NCBI GenBank assembly: GCA_011009095.1
Contig: VTPC01008675.1
Location: 1 to 64,000 of the forward strand
Length of the DNA: 64,000 nucleotides
DNA from: Ignelater luminosus
Taxonomy: Eukaryota > Arthropoda > Insecta > Coleoptera > Elateridae
Reading direction: 5' to 3'
This document shows positions 46,651-57,358 of the stretch, piece by piece (within the stretch, counting starts at the first letter, position 1; each line of letters opens with the position of its first letter). The notes beneath the pieces are model-generated. The model did not search any database and was not told the DNA's origin. It saw only the letters and a program-made list of their open reading frames with translations. The position numbers were made by a program, and so were the translations under genes.

Positions 46651-47955
46651 AAGGGTTTTCCAATAAGAGGTGTTATTTTGATATTCATAGAAAAGTGCCA
46701 TTTTTTAATATAAATGATCGGATGTTTATTTCATTATAAAGAGGAAGGTATGCCGTTAATAGTGGAAAATAACATCAGGCAAATGACCACCACGACCACG
46801 CTTACAGGACAATATCCTTTTCATGAAATTTTCCATAACCAAATCGCAAAGTGGCTGCCCTATGTCCTCGATAGCCTCACGAATTCCATCTTTGAGGTCT
46901 TGAATCGACGCTGGGCTGTTGGCGTAGACCTTCTCTTTCACGTGGCCCCAAAGAAAGAAGTCGCAAGGTGTTAAATCACAAGATCTCGGTGGCCAATTGT
47001 TATCACCTCTTCGAGAGATAACACGGTCCGGAAACTTTTTCCGTAAAAGATCAATGGTTTCGTTGCTTGTCTGGCACGTAGCGCCGTCTTGTTGAAAGTA
47101 AACGTTGTCCAGATCAATACCATCCAATTCCGGCCATAAAAAATCGTTAATCATCTCTCGATAGCGCAATCCAGTCACCGTAACTGTTGCTCCAGCCTCA
47201 TTTTCGAAACAGTAAGGTCCAATGACTCCGCCGGACCATAAACCGCACCAAACAGTCACACGTTGAGGATAGAGAGACTTTTCAACAATAACTCTTGGAT
47301 TTTCTGAACCCCAGATCCGACAATTTTGCTTGTTGACGAAGCCACCGAGGTGGAAATGGGCCTCATCACTCAAGATGATTTTTCGATGGAATTCTGGATC
47401 ATTTTCATGCATTTCAACGACCCAATCAGCAAAGACACGACGTTGTTGATGATCGGCCGGCTTGAGTTCTTGTGTTAACTGGACTTTATAAGCCTTAAGA
47501 CCCAAATCTTTATGCAAAATACGGTGTAATGACGTTTGTGGAATGGCTAATTCCAAAGAACGACGAGGAATGGACAAACCTGGGTTTTCTTTAACACTTT
47601 CGGCTACAACAGCAATATTCTCGGCTGTTCTTGAGCGACGTGCACGGGTTTTATTCTTCACATCACTAACTTGTCCCAAGAGCTCGAATTTTTTCACCAA
47701 TTTCTGTATTGCGGTCCGACAAGGTGTTTCACGGTGACCCAAAAATGTTCGAGTTTTACGAACCGTCTCTGCCAAATTTTCACCATTTTTATAGTGAATT
47801 TTAATAATTTCAATGCGTTGTTGAAGCGTGTATCGTTCCATATTTATTAATGGCGTAGTTTCTACTTGTCAAATGTCAAAAAATGATAGCTTCAAAAGTG
47901 ACATCTACCGAAATAGCGGGCTATTCAAAATAACACCTCTTATTGGAAAACCCTT
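46651..47955 (-). mobile_element. rosa-type (DD41D) mariner, intact
   Basis: The 1,305 bp element has nearly perfect inverted ends over about 31 bases starting AAGGGTTTTCCAATAAGAGG, with TA at 46649-46650 and 47956-47957. It contains one uninterrupted transposase. With the near-identical second copy 2.7 kb away in opposite orientation, this points to recent activity. Confidence 0.95.
46756..47841 (-). CDS. Mariner-family transposase, DD41D (rosa-type), intact
   Basis: 361 residues from ATG 47841 to the stop at 46756. Residues 1-110 contain two helix-turn-helix motifs (LQQRIEIIKIHYKNGENLAE, then a second one around IPQTSLHRILHKDLGLKAY) joined by a basic linker (KTRARRSRT). The catalytic triad is visible: ILSDEAHFHL (first Asp), VYFQQDGATCQ (second Asp) and SCDLTPCDFFLWG (third Asp), with 41 residues between the last two, the DD41D signature of rosa-type mariners. 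The RKIILSDEAHF and LTPCDFFLWGHVKEKVY contexts are typical. Coding nearly fills the element, with 114 bases of 5' and 105 of 3' leader including ends. Every key residue is present, so it is probably functional, though activity is inference. Confidence 0.95.
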   Translation of the reverse strand: MERYTLQQRIEIIKIHYKNGENLAETVRKTRTFLGHRETPCRTAIQKLVKKFELLGQVSDVKNKTRARRSRTAENIAVVAESVKENPGLSIPRRSLELAIPQTSLHRILHKDLGLKAYKVQLTQELKPADHQQRRVFADWVVEMHENDPEFHRKIILSDEAHFHLGGFVNKQNCRIWGSENPRVIVEKSLYPQRVTVWCGLWSGGVIGPYCFENEAGATVTVTGLRYREMINDFLWPELDGIDLDNVYFQQDGATCQTSNETIDLLRKKFPDRVISRRGDNNWPPRSCDLTPCDFFLWGHVKEKVYANSPASIQDLKDGIREAIEDIGQPLCDLVMENFMKRILSCKRGRGGHLPDVIFHY

Positions 47956-47957
47956 TA

Positions 47958-48885
47958 GTTTTGATTTGAATTTTTTGTTACTGCCAATATAGATGGCTAA
48001 TATTGTTGGGAGCGTAGTAGCAATTTGTTGTTACAGTTTATCTCATTTCTACAATTTCTGTTAAATTTGTGTTGGTAACAAAACCTTCTCAACACTAGAA
48101 TCTTTCATTGAGAAATGTTGACAGTATTGTTATTTATGTTTTTATTTAAAATCAGAGGTTAGATTGTCATTCAAAAAAGGTAAATGTTTGCATATCGTAG
48201 AGTTACCTTTTGTCGTTTGTTTATTATTTGGAATGAAAATTTATTTTTAGTGTTTATTACTTCAATATTAATTGTAATCAAAATGATTTGCACATAAAAA
48301 CGAATTTACTGCATTTTAACCCTATTTTGACATATGACATTCATTTGACAGAAGATTTTCTAGTGAGAAATGTTTAACTAGAAATAGTGACACCAACATA
48401 AATAAGTCTGGGATGTAACAGTGCATGCAACTAAAACCCTAAACATTTGAAATAGATTGGAGTTATAGAAATGAGATAAGATAATGTAAAATAAGTATTG
48501 CATGTCAATTCTGCCTTTTGGGCATTTGACCTTAAATGGGAATTGAATTGCAAATTGATTCATTTTTATTATAACCTTTTGTACGTTCATGTTTGTAGTA
48601 CCAAGTATTTATGTTATTACGGAAATAAAATACAGTCCATTTTTAAATGTGAGCAATTTGATTTTTTACATCTGTCACAAACAGAGGTTAATGCGTCTGG
48701 AAGATTCACGGGCTCCTTTTCAGAGACTTTTGGCTTTTTTGGAAGCACCTTCTTTTTCACTTAGATGTTTCTTTGTGTTATAACGTGGGTTTATGATATT
48801 TAAAATAATAAATAATTTGACATTTTTTTATTAGCAAAAACTTCGATTCCATTGTTTTTCATCGACCTACTTGATATTGACTTAT
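47958..48885. other. Intergenic, no gene recognised
   Basis: AT-rich, with only short frames that show no motifs. Confidence 0.4.
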
Positions 48886-49140
48886 ATAAACTAATTATAT
48901 GACAACACCTACAACACTTTGCAATAAAATTTTTGTTTTCCAAAGAATTCTCAACATATGCTTCGGCAACGGAAGAAGAGCGCCAACCTCCATGTCTTTC
49001 CAACATTGACATATTGGCTCCGGCATCTGCCCATGGAGAAGCTGAACACCGACGAAAACAGTAGACGGTAAATTCATTGGGATTAAAAAGGTCCAGAAAA
49101 CTGGCAATTTTTTAGGTTTTGCTCCCATAGTGTTTATACC
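48886..49140 (-). pseudogene. Tyrosine recombinase C-terminal relic (Crypton- or DIRS-type)
   Basis: The reverse strand reads NTMGAKPKK, then (after a one-base shift in an A run near 49105) SFLDLFNPNEFTVYCFRRCS, ANMSMLERHGGWRSSSVAEA and YVENSLENK. This is the C-terminal catalytic box of tyrosine recombinases: an R in CFRR, a HGGW (H/W) box and the nucleophile-type Tyr in AEAY. The first histidine of the usual HxxR is Tyr here (VYCFRR), and one frame is shifted, so it is not functional. Only about 80 residues remain. Insect Cryptons and DIRS-type elements both use such enzymes; nothing nearby decides between them. Confidence 0.65.
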
Positions 49141-49144
49141 AACT

Positions 49145-49350
49145 GGTCAACGAACTCAGAAATAGTCGTTACTGAATTTGCGAAGTATGTCTGAATGTCT
49201 GCATTTTTTTTTTGAAATCTTAACTTCAGATTTGGATTCTACATTGAAAACTAAAGACAACGTTTTTTGATATCTCTTCGGCCGCCGAAATTTGAAAAAT
49301 GTAACAAAACGGAGTTCGTTGTGGTTATACTTTTTTAGGTCGGTAATCTT
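49145..49350 (-). repeat. Dispersed repeat, copy 2 (reverse)
   Basis: The reverse complement matches 19350-19545: AGTAACGACTATTTCTGAGT corresponds to the TCAGTAACGACTCCTTCAGA end, followed inward by TTTGGATTCTAC-like and CGGCCGCCGAAA-like sequence. It directly precedes the recombinase relic on that strand. Confidence 0.65.
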
Positions 49351-49354
49351 CATC

Positions 49355-50050
49355 TTTTCTTTTCAAAAATGCTAAAATGTTTACATATTTACTAATGCCA
49401 CTATTTTTATTCACATAGATAATTACATCAACTTTCTTATTTTAAATGAGACGTCCGGTATATTTTTACCTGTTTGAATTCTACATAAAATTCTGAATGC
49501 AATATCTAGCTTCCATTTCTTTTGATTTTTATTTCCTTGTTTCATGTAATGCAATTTCTAAGTCCCCTATTGGTTGACGGTCATTTGTAAGAACTTTTTT
49601 CCCAATAAAAGTCAAACGTCCAATGATCTACATGTCTCAATAAGCAAACCACGTCTTCCGACTTTTATAGGTAAGTATAAACGCTCTACTAAGTAAGTGG
49701 GATGTAAATACATAACTTTCATTAAGGTTCTTCGTGCTGGACAATCAGGACTGTCTAAGTATGTTTTACTTCATGTTACCGTTCGAAACGGATAGGGTAT
49801 GTCAGAGTGAGGACAGTTCAGGTATTAATCACCGTAAATTACAAACATTTAGGGGAGGTATTCAAAACTTTTCTAAAACGATTTTGATACTTTTTCTCCA
49901 AGTTCTTGTTCCATCTCTGTGTGGCTTAGTTCCTGGTGTTACACTAACCCCAGATATTTGTAAGATTTTTCGGGAGCAAGCACCTAATACATTATCGTTT
50001 GCTAATTTGAGTACTCTTTTGGTAATACTTACGGTAGCTCATTTATTAAA
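49355..50050. other. Intergenic, mostly featureless
   Basis: A forward frame from 49734 is open to 50159, but only its last part (about 50090-50159, NGFAEKSRNDAKRRRKLS) resembles LINE coding. The upstream hydrophobic part shows no known motif. Confidence 0.35.
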
Positions 50051-51560
50051 ACTAAACCTCATTTTAATTTTAAAACAAAAAAACAAGGACCAAATAAAAC
50101 ACAATGGTTTTGCAGAAAAATCAAGGAACGATGCCAAAAGAAGAAGAAAGCTTAGTTAAGATATAAGACTGCACAAACAGCAGAATCATATGATAAATAC
50201 AAGGAATTCGCAATGACACTAAATCGCTAGTCAGACAAATCGAAAACGAGTACTGGGGAATTTTCTCAAAAAGGATAGAGAACGATTTTTATGGGCTCCG
50301 AAAACAGATATGGCGGTTTATCAGAAGTCAAAAAAAGAGACAGTACTAGCCACATAGGAGAAAACACCTGGGTTAAATACCTACAGGAACTTTACAAAAA
50401 GAAAACGAAACTAATACGGAATCGAATACACCAAAAACAGTAATCAACGACGGCGCTTTGATAGAACAAAAATACACCGATACAGCCCTGCAAATACTCG
50501 AGAATAGAGAAAGTTCAGGACCAGATGACATCTCCAATAAGCTGCTCAAATATGGCAAAGAAGTCCTAAATCAACAATTGACAATAGAAATTTGCAAGAT
50601 ATTGTCTCAGCAAAGAATCTCAGATGTTTGGCGAACAAGTACGACAAAAACACACCATCGAATTACAGAAGCATAAATTTTCTTTGCACTACCTTAAAGG
50701 TGACGACAAAGATTATAGCAAATAAGATAATAATAAAAACATCCCATTGGCAGATGAACAACAAGGGTTAAGGTCGGGAAGGTCCTGTACGGTCACCGTG
50801 TTTGTTGTAAGGCAATTGACTAAACGATCGGTCAACCTTTATGTGCTTCACTGACTTAGAAAAGGCTTAAAAATTAATGGAGAACTCACAGAACAAATAC
50901 CAGTAAGCAACGCAATTCACCATGGAGACTCTCTAAGACCGATTCTGTTTAATTTGGAAATGGATAAAATAATAAAGCAAATATTCGCAAACTGTGAGAA
51001 TACCAAATGGGGGACAAAGAAATAAAAATCCCATTCTACGCCGATGATGCAGTACTAACAGAAAAAAATGAAAACGATCTTTAAAGACTGCTGCATCAAT
51101 TTGATAAAACAGCCAAAAAATTTAATATGACCGTATCAGCAGCACAAACAAAATGTAGAACTACTGCTAAGACACCGATTAGGTGTAAGCTAGTTGTTGA
51201 TAATAAGATTGTAGAGCAAGTCATAAAATTTAAGTATTTTGGTATAGAAACATCCGGAATTGGTGACATCGACGAGGAAGTAAGAAGGCAAGCTATAAAA
51301 GAGGCAAGGACGGCAACAAGTCTAAACAGCACAATATGGCGGAAGAAACATCTTCTAATCGAAACCAAATCCTGTATTTACAAGACTGCAATCAGACCTA
51401 TATTAGCTTACACGGTGGAAACCAGACCGGAGACGACCAAAACAAGAAAAATGTTAGAAACAACAGAGACGAAAGTAGTGCGCAGAATAGCTGGAAAACG
51501 CTATTAAACAGAGAAAGAAGTGAGGATATCAGACGAGCTTACGAGATAGACAATTCCATG
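50050..51560 (+). pseudogene. RTE-like LINE ORF relic (linker, reverse transcriptase, C-terminus)
   Basis: Forward readings in several frames follow the order of a LINE ORF2: a linker with ESYDKYKEFAMTLNR, NTWVKYLQELYKKKTKL, then ALQILENRESSGPDDISNKL and IPFYADDAVLTEKNEN with the catalytic YADD. Next come VIKFKYFGIETSGIGDIDEE, TIWRKKHLLIETKSCIYKTA and RPILAYTVETRPETTKTRKM. The 51127-51507 segment is the longest open piece. Many stops and shifts interrupt the earlier part, so it is old. It resembles the RTE-type reverse transcriptase at 31842-33235 only in motifs and is a different family. Its 3' end abuts the reductase pseudogene. Confidence 0.75.
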
Positions 51561-52365
51561 AGAAATCCACCGTATTTTATAATAGGAACAACAGGCTTTC
51601 TGGGAAGACTGATTTTAGAAAAATTGATAAGAACATGCAAAGTTCGCGAAAAGAAGGGCAAAAGTGCTAAAGAGAGATACGCGGAATTATTTCATCCTAT
51701 TGTGAGTTTTTTTTAATCACTTATTCAATGATTAAATAACTATTTTAACAACAATTTTGATTAGCTATTTGGCGAACTGAAGGAAGAAGATCCTAACTTT
51801 CTCGACAAAGTTATTCTTATGGAAGGCACTCCCGAATTTGGGATTAAACGAACAAAGTCGGCAAACACTCTTAAACGAAGTTAATTGCGTATTTCACTGC
51901 GCTGCTAGTTTACATTTTAATAAGGAGATTCTTACCACAACGTACCGTACATCAGTGGTATAGACATCTTGATGTTATCAAAGAACATGGAAAATTTGGA
52001 GGTAAACCCTAAACGTTTATTTTATGAAAATTAAAAATACTTCGTTTCGTGTACATTTTTACGGCTTATAGTATTTGTTCTAAAAAAGAAATAAGAGAAA
52101 AATTTTACGAGCCAAGGATTACCGAGGATAAACTATTATCGCTGGTAAGATGACATCTTAGAGAAAATTATCCCAAGGTAAGAAGCACAAGAAAAAGTGA
52201 ACAGTTTGATGAAATTCCAATCAGCGCTTTTGCATCCTAGTTTACTAGGCAACTGCGCAGATTCATACTTGTTTACCAAATCGTTCACTAAAGAAGTAGT
52301 AAAAACGTACGGTAAAGGTTTCCCTCTTAATACTGTTAGACCACCATTAAGTAAGAAGTTGTTAA
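51557..52365 (+). pseudogene. Fatty acyl-CoA reductase (FAR) pseudogene
   Basis: FARs reduce fatty acyl-CoA to fatty alcohols with NADPH for waxes and pheromones. The N-terminal Rossmann motif is FIIGTTGFLGRLILEKLIRT (GTTGFLG; usual GATGFLG), then KKGKSAKERYAELF. A 63-base GT-AG intron (51702-51764) leads to LFGELKEEDPNFLDKVILME. The frame then shifts before GLNEQSRQTLLNEVNCVFHC and AASLHFNKE, and again before SGIDILMLSKNMENLE. The catalytic YxxxK neighbourhood follows: TAYSICSKKEIREKFYEP near 52070-52105 and SYLFTKSFTKEVVKTYGKGF at 52265-52320 (the second is the YxFTK block). Several residues of the cofactor loop after IRTC and the entire C-terminal half are missing. Multiple frame breaks make this a truncated host pseudogene. 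Confidence 0.82.
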
Positions 52366-52402
52366 AATTGTTGAGTTTTGTATATAGTCCAGGCATTTGG
52401 TA

Positions 52403-53475
52403 GAAAATAAAAGAAAGTTTTGGTGGCGTTTTTATTTTTAGTACTATAGGGTATTTTGGGTCGCTGAACACGAATCAGAGGTTTTCCAACAAAAAGTTTC
52501 TCGGGAAATAGCTTTTTTTTTCCAAAAAACGTGTAAAAACGGACTTTTTTCGGTGTACGAAGAACTGCCAGCGCAATTGTGGGCGCAGGAAGGCAGGGCA
52601 TTGCTGCTCCAGCATGTGTCTCAACTGCGAGGGAGGCTGTACAAATAACGTAGTGGTGGGTGAGGACGAAGATGACAAATTGGACAGCGAAATCGAGCTG
52701 GAAATGGATTGCCCACCCGTTGAACCAGTGGACTTAATGGAAGATGAATATGCCATGCCAGAAGGTATGAAATATTTACCATTACGAAAAAATATATTTT
52801 ACAATATTTGAAGTAATAAGTACACCCACTAATTCCATACATCTATGTCTTGTTTCAGATGTCGATGACCAGCCAAGACCTTCTAGAAGAAGGCGGAAAT
52901 TAATATAAATAATTAATATTACTTTTTTACTACTAATGTTACTGTAAGCTCTCAATATCTGTAAATAAAGTATTTAGCAGCACCCAGACATTTTTTTGTC
53001 TGATCGATTCTACGCGCGCTAGCACCAAAATCTTTGATCTCAGATACATAAAATATAGTCAGTTACATCACCTTTAATATAATACATGGTGAACATTTGG
53101 GTAAAATGGATAGTTTTCGTGTTAAATCTACGTACAGTGTCGTAATTCCCGTTATTGGGAGTTTTGGCTTTTGACACCCATTTTCGCGACGCTCTCGCGG
53201 GTAAACTATTAACCGGAGAAAAAAACCTCAAATACATAAAATGTAGGAAATCGTATTCTCTTTAGCTTCATATAGAATCGACTTTCACGTAAAATGTATA
53301 GTTTCGGAGTTATTTTAAAAAAAAGCGAAAAAAGTCCGTTTTTTACACGTTTTTGGGAAAAAACCTATTTCCCGAGAAAATTTTTGTTGGCAAACCTCTG
53401 ATTTGTGTTCTGCAACCCAAAATACCATATAGTACCAAAAATCAAAACTCCACCAAAACTTTCTTTTATTTGCTG
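52403..53475. mobile_element. Inverted-arm element (~150 bp arms) enclosing a gene tail
   Basis: 52403-52553 and 53318-53475 are inverted copies with roughly 85% identity, including ATAAAAGAAAGTTTTGGTGG and AACGTGTAAAAA-type blocks. No certain target duplication was found. The interior contains a two-exon cysteine-rich coding tail (52551-52908) and 53000-53317 without recognised features. The coding begins almost exactly at the inner edge of the left arm, as though the arm arose by inverted duplication into a gene or element. It may be a deleted form of a larger transposon. Confidence 0.6.
52551..52908 (+). CDS. Cysteine-rich C-terminal gene tail, partial, two exons
   Basis: The open frame reads RCTKNCQRNCGRRKAGHCCS then SMCLNCEGGCTNN, a dense CxxxC/CxC cluster resembling the cysteine-rich tails of some insect transposon-derived proteins and, more loosely, CXC domains. 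An acidic stretch (GEDEDDKLDSEIELEMDC) follows. Exon 1 ends in phase 1 at 52764 (donor GTATGA), and exon 2 starts after TTTCAG at 52859; the join gives MPED then VDDQPRPSRRRRKLI and TAA at 52906-52908. AATAAAG lies at 52963. The intron, the ending and the polyadenylation signal show a real 3' gene end, but all upstream coding is absent. Family and function are unknown. Confidence 0.5.
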
Positions 53476-53599
53476 TTTTTGAGCACCTAATGAGTGGACT
53501 AATAGTAGTCTCTTGGTGGAATGAGTACTATTTCTTGGTGATTCATTAAAGGACAGATTTAGGAGGCTGTTAGTGGTTTGATAAAGGGTAGTTTAAGGT

Positions 53600-54480
53600 T
53601 AGTTAGTTACTTTCTCTGTTCCATATATTGTCAATTTGAAAAATTCGAGTAGCTTGTATAAGTGAATGGAGTCTACTAGTATTAGGTAATTAATCTGAAT
53701 TATAATTTTTCTCTAGATACTTTTGAAGTTCTATTAGCTCTGTGAAAGTGATTAGGCTTAAATTCGTTATTTTATTTTATGCAAAGCTAGTGGTTGTTTC
53801 TATAACCTGAAGTGCATTTAGTACGAATCCGTTTTGAAGCAAAAAGCTTATTTCATTTACGTTAGAAAGTTTTGTTATGAAATTACGAGCGTTGATGGCG
53901 TTCTCGAAAAGAAATTCTAGAACAAATTCCTTGACACGTTAACTGATCAATTTGCTCAATTTCGATCTTATTGTTATTGTATAATTTATCGAGATGCTGT
54001 TTGATACCTTGAAGATCGTCATCATCGAGGTTGCCTGTGATAAATCTAATCATTTTACCTGGAACGTTCATAAGGGCTTTTTTTGATCTATCGTGATTGA
54101 ATTTATAGAGGTGATTTTCAATTTCAATGCGAAAGGTTTTGAGCTGGTAACAAAAATTTCGGGTTAACTTGTCTGTTGAATTTTGTGAAAAAGATGTTCC
54201 TATAACAACCGAGTTTGTTAGTATCTGCCTATGAACGATCTCTATGCCGTTGATATTAATGTAAAATAGAAAGGAATGGCCTAGCGGCTCTTGAAAGTAG
54301 CCACTACTGGTTATCCGGACGAGTCGCAGGGCTTGGCGGTTGATCAGGATGATTCAGACGAGTAGGTTTCTGTAAAGGAAAGGATTTTCTTGATGGTTTG
54401 ACATTATTGACGTGGGCGGTAGTGGTTCTATTCTTTTGGGTTATGCCCGTTAGTTTATTCTTTTTCAGTTACTGTAATTG
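53600..54480 (-). mobile_element. Errantivirus-like env fossil (Ty3/gypsy kin, broken)
   Basis: The reverse strand contains a segment resembling the Env (fusion-protein-like) region of insect errantiviruses, clearest around 53890-54130, where a KALMNVPGKMIRFITGNLDD block with a following coiled-coil-like stretch is readable. The element is broken, with several breaks, and only this part is recognised. No LTRs were found. Old. Confidence 0.6.
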
Positions 54481-56020
54481 TTTCAAAAGGAGGGTCGGTT
54501 TAGCGGGGCCTATTTCTAGTATTTCTTGATTTTCTAAGTGTTTCACATTGCCATTTCTTTGACTTGTTTGGAAATAAATTGTATATGATAATAATAACAT
54601 TTTCTAAATTTCACACTTCTATCTTTCAAAATAAGACTATATAGGGGTGAACATATAACTTTAGACACTCCGTGTAGAAGTTACATCCTAATAATTTCAG
54701 AAGATGTAGAACATCTAATGCCTTAACGACCTAATTTTTTTAGAATTTCTCAAAGTGGTATACTTGACAAAAATCAATTTTCAAGTTTTTAAATTAATAT
54801 TATCCGAATGCTTCTAAACGCAATAAAACATGCGAATACGTCACTGAAAAGCTTATTTATAAATATGAGATAATGTTTTATCGTATAAAACACGTTAAAC
54901 AAATTTTAGAAAGGTAGGAGACATCCGGGTAAAACAATCTGATTGAAGGTGGAATGACGCCCAGGAATATATAAGTAATAACTACTAATTAAAGATTAAA
55001 CAAAAAAACCTACAGGATATACAAACAACTTTATAACTATATATATTTATATTTCCCCACTCATTTTCAGTATACAATTTTGCTTCATCTGCCATCCCAA
55101 ATTTGCTAAGATACCAATCCATTTTCAGCATTAGAATAACAAAATACAGTGTGTTATTTAGAACAACTTGTTTATAAGACTAAGTAGCATTTTATAGTAC
55201 ATGCTACCCTCCTGTAGCAAGGCACTCGACAGATTGTGACATAATTCTTCAAGTTATAACAATAATACAGTTACAGCAAGTAAGTACTAAATACGTTCAT
55301 TTAAAATAGTTAAAGGCTATAACTAAATTTATATAGAACCCGCAATTTAATGAATTTGTTAGTTCGGTAGTCAATTTATACAGCACCGGCGTGTTTTAAG
55401 CGACCTTTTTTCAGTACATACTACTATAAACTTATGCTATATTTGGAATAATTATTTAGTTTTCTACAGATCTAAAATTGGATAGTGCATATAGCTGTGC
55501 CTCAGATAGGTAAATAAAACTACGAATCATTTCATTAGTATAAAGATTTCTATATTGTTTTTAAACACGAACCTTAGCTTTGTTTATCCTAGATAACAGT
55601 TTCTTAATTGTAAAAAATTTCATAAGGTGACAGTCTAATATAAAACTTCAAGCTAGTTAGTCCGGTCGATGTAAAACAAAATATACAGTAAAATAATAGG
55701 AACAAGTGGAACTTTTATTAAATTCAAAAGAACTACAACGCTTTTAAGAAAGTAGCAATTTCATTTTATTGGGGTATTACTGTAGTTCAGACCACTGCAC
55801 TGTGTGTACCTAGTGTGGACGCGAAGAGCGTATCTATCAAAGTTGAAATGAAATTGCCTTTGCATAACATATTAAATACACTCATTTACTCGAAGAGTAA
55901 CTTGTGAACAACTAAAATATCAAATTATTAATACAATTTTTAAATATTTTTAAGTATTTTGCTTATTCGTTCCCTTATCTCTTAAAAGATAAAAAAACTG
56001 ATTTCGAGGCAATATTTGCA
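54481..56020. other. Upstream region of the LRR locus
   Basis: AT-rich, with no coding or repeat recognised. Promoter elements for the LRR gene may lie here or near 57250, but I see no convincing core promoter. Confidence 0.35.
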
Positions 56021-56323
56021 ATGACAAGAAGTAAAACGTGGGCATTCCCAAAATTTAATTACCCTCAAGCAAGCTTTATTCGTCTCTTGCTAATTGTGAT
56101 ATCGCTCTGCGTAAGAGAGGGCAATTTACAAGAATGCTATTACAATGTAGAATATCAACAAAATGTAATATTTTGTACTCATATCAAAACAAATGAAGAA
56201 CTGAGAAACCGAATCAATGATACCTTGTCTCCGTACGGAAATATAAATTTAGTTATTACTGTCAGTGCAAAAAGTGTTAAGCAACAGTATATTTTTTTGT
56301 TACGTAAAGGCCAAGCAAAGTAA
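56021..56323 (+). pseudogene. Duplicated first coding exon of the LRR gene
   Basis: The frame reads RLLLIVISLCVREGNLQECY, then FCTHIKTNEELRNRINDTL and SPYGNINLV, closely matching exon 1 of the gene at 57359. A stretch of about 51 bases (56087-56137) is identical to 57371-57421, and the next 100 bases are about 80% alike. Homology stops at SPYGNI; the following 20 residues are unrelated. No donor matching the intact exon's phase is seen. It has an N-terminal extension (MTRSKTWAFPKFNYPQ) before the hydrophobic signal-like segment. It is probably a truncated duplicate, but an alternative first exon cannot be ruled out. Confidence 0.6.
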
Positions 56324-57358
56324 TTATTTCTTTACACTAAATCAAAACAAGACTATAAAATTAACCGACAAATAAACAACGTATAAATATGTGAGTTTTC
56401 GAGAAATATGCGAATTATAATATTGTAATTTACCTATTAATTATTGGTTAATATTCGAATATTTTAATTATGTTTTTTAATTTATCTTTAATGTTGTTCA
56501 TAATTGGAATTGTTTATTTAGAACATCCCTTCCTAATCAATAATGTTATGTTTCGAACTTCTATATTTGTATCACACTAACAGAAGTCATAATTGTTATT
56601 GATAAGAAATGTATCAAATAGTGGAAATATTCAAGAATAAGTTAGTAACTGTTTGGGTTGATAATTGTCTTGTTGTAATATATTCGATTTTTATTCAAAA
56701 TAAATAAGTTGTTCTTTAAGAATTGAATTTCATTTTTTGTGTACCAAAAAGGCAAATAATATAATTTGCGTTCAAAATAAACATTACATTGTTTCCCCCC
56801 TTACATCTCTTTTGCAGCCTTGAACTCAGCTGGAAAATATTATAAAGGTGTATTCACAGTAACATGGAGATTTAGTAAATATTTACGGTGCACTATTTAT
56901 GCAAAGCATGTAAAAAGTGCATACTTTGATCGCGAATACCTCCACTATTAAACGGAGCTAAGATTTTCAAGTTCAGCTATTTGAAAAAGAAGGTTATTCT
57001 TTATGTGCACACGCGATTTCATTAAATTCTATATAAAAGTTGGTGTACGAACATACTATCTTAATGGATTAGAAAACACAAAAATGATAAAGGTACCAAA
57101 AGCAAAATATAACTTTTCCTTTTGTATGTAGGTAGTAACTTTGATGTTTTATTTTAATTTAAATTAAAATGTTTTAAAAACATACTACAGATGAAAATAC
57201 AACTTTTTCTAAAAACCTTTCTTTTGTATCAATAACATCACCGGATTGTACCGGATATACTACCTTAAATAAAATAATGTTGATCGTCTAATTAGTTTTT
57301 TACCGAAAAACTAATATTATGAGTACTGAAAATATTTGGTTTTTCAGGATTACCAAGG
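56324..57358. other. Spacer between duplicated exons
   Basis: AT-rich, no coding. It ends with a good splice acceptor (TTTTTCAG just before 57345), so an upstream non-coding or coding exon of the LRR gene may lie in this stretch or earlier. Confidence 0.4.
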
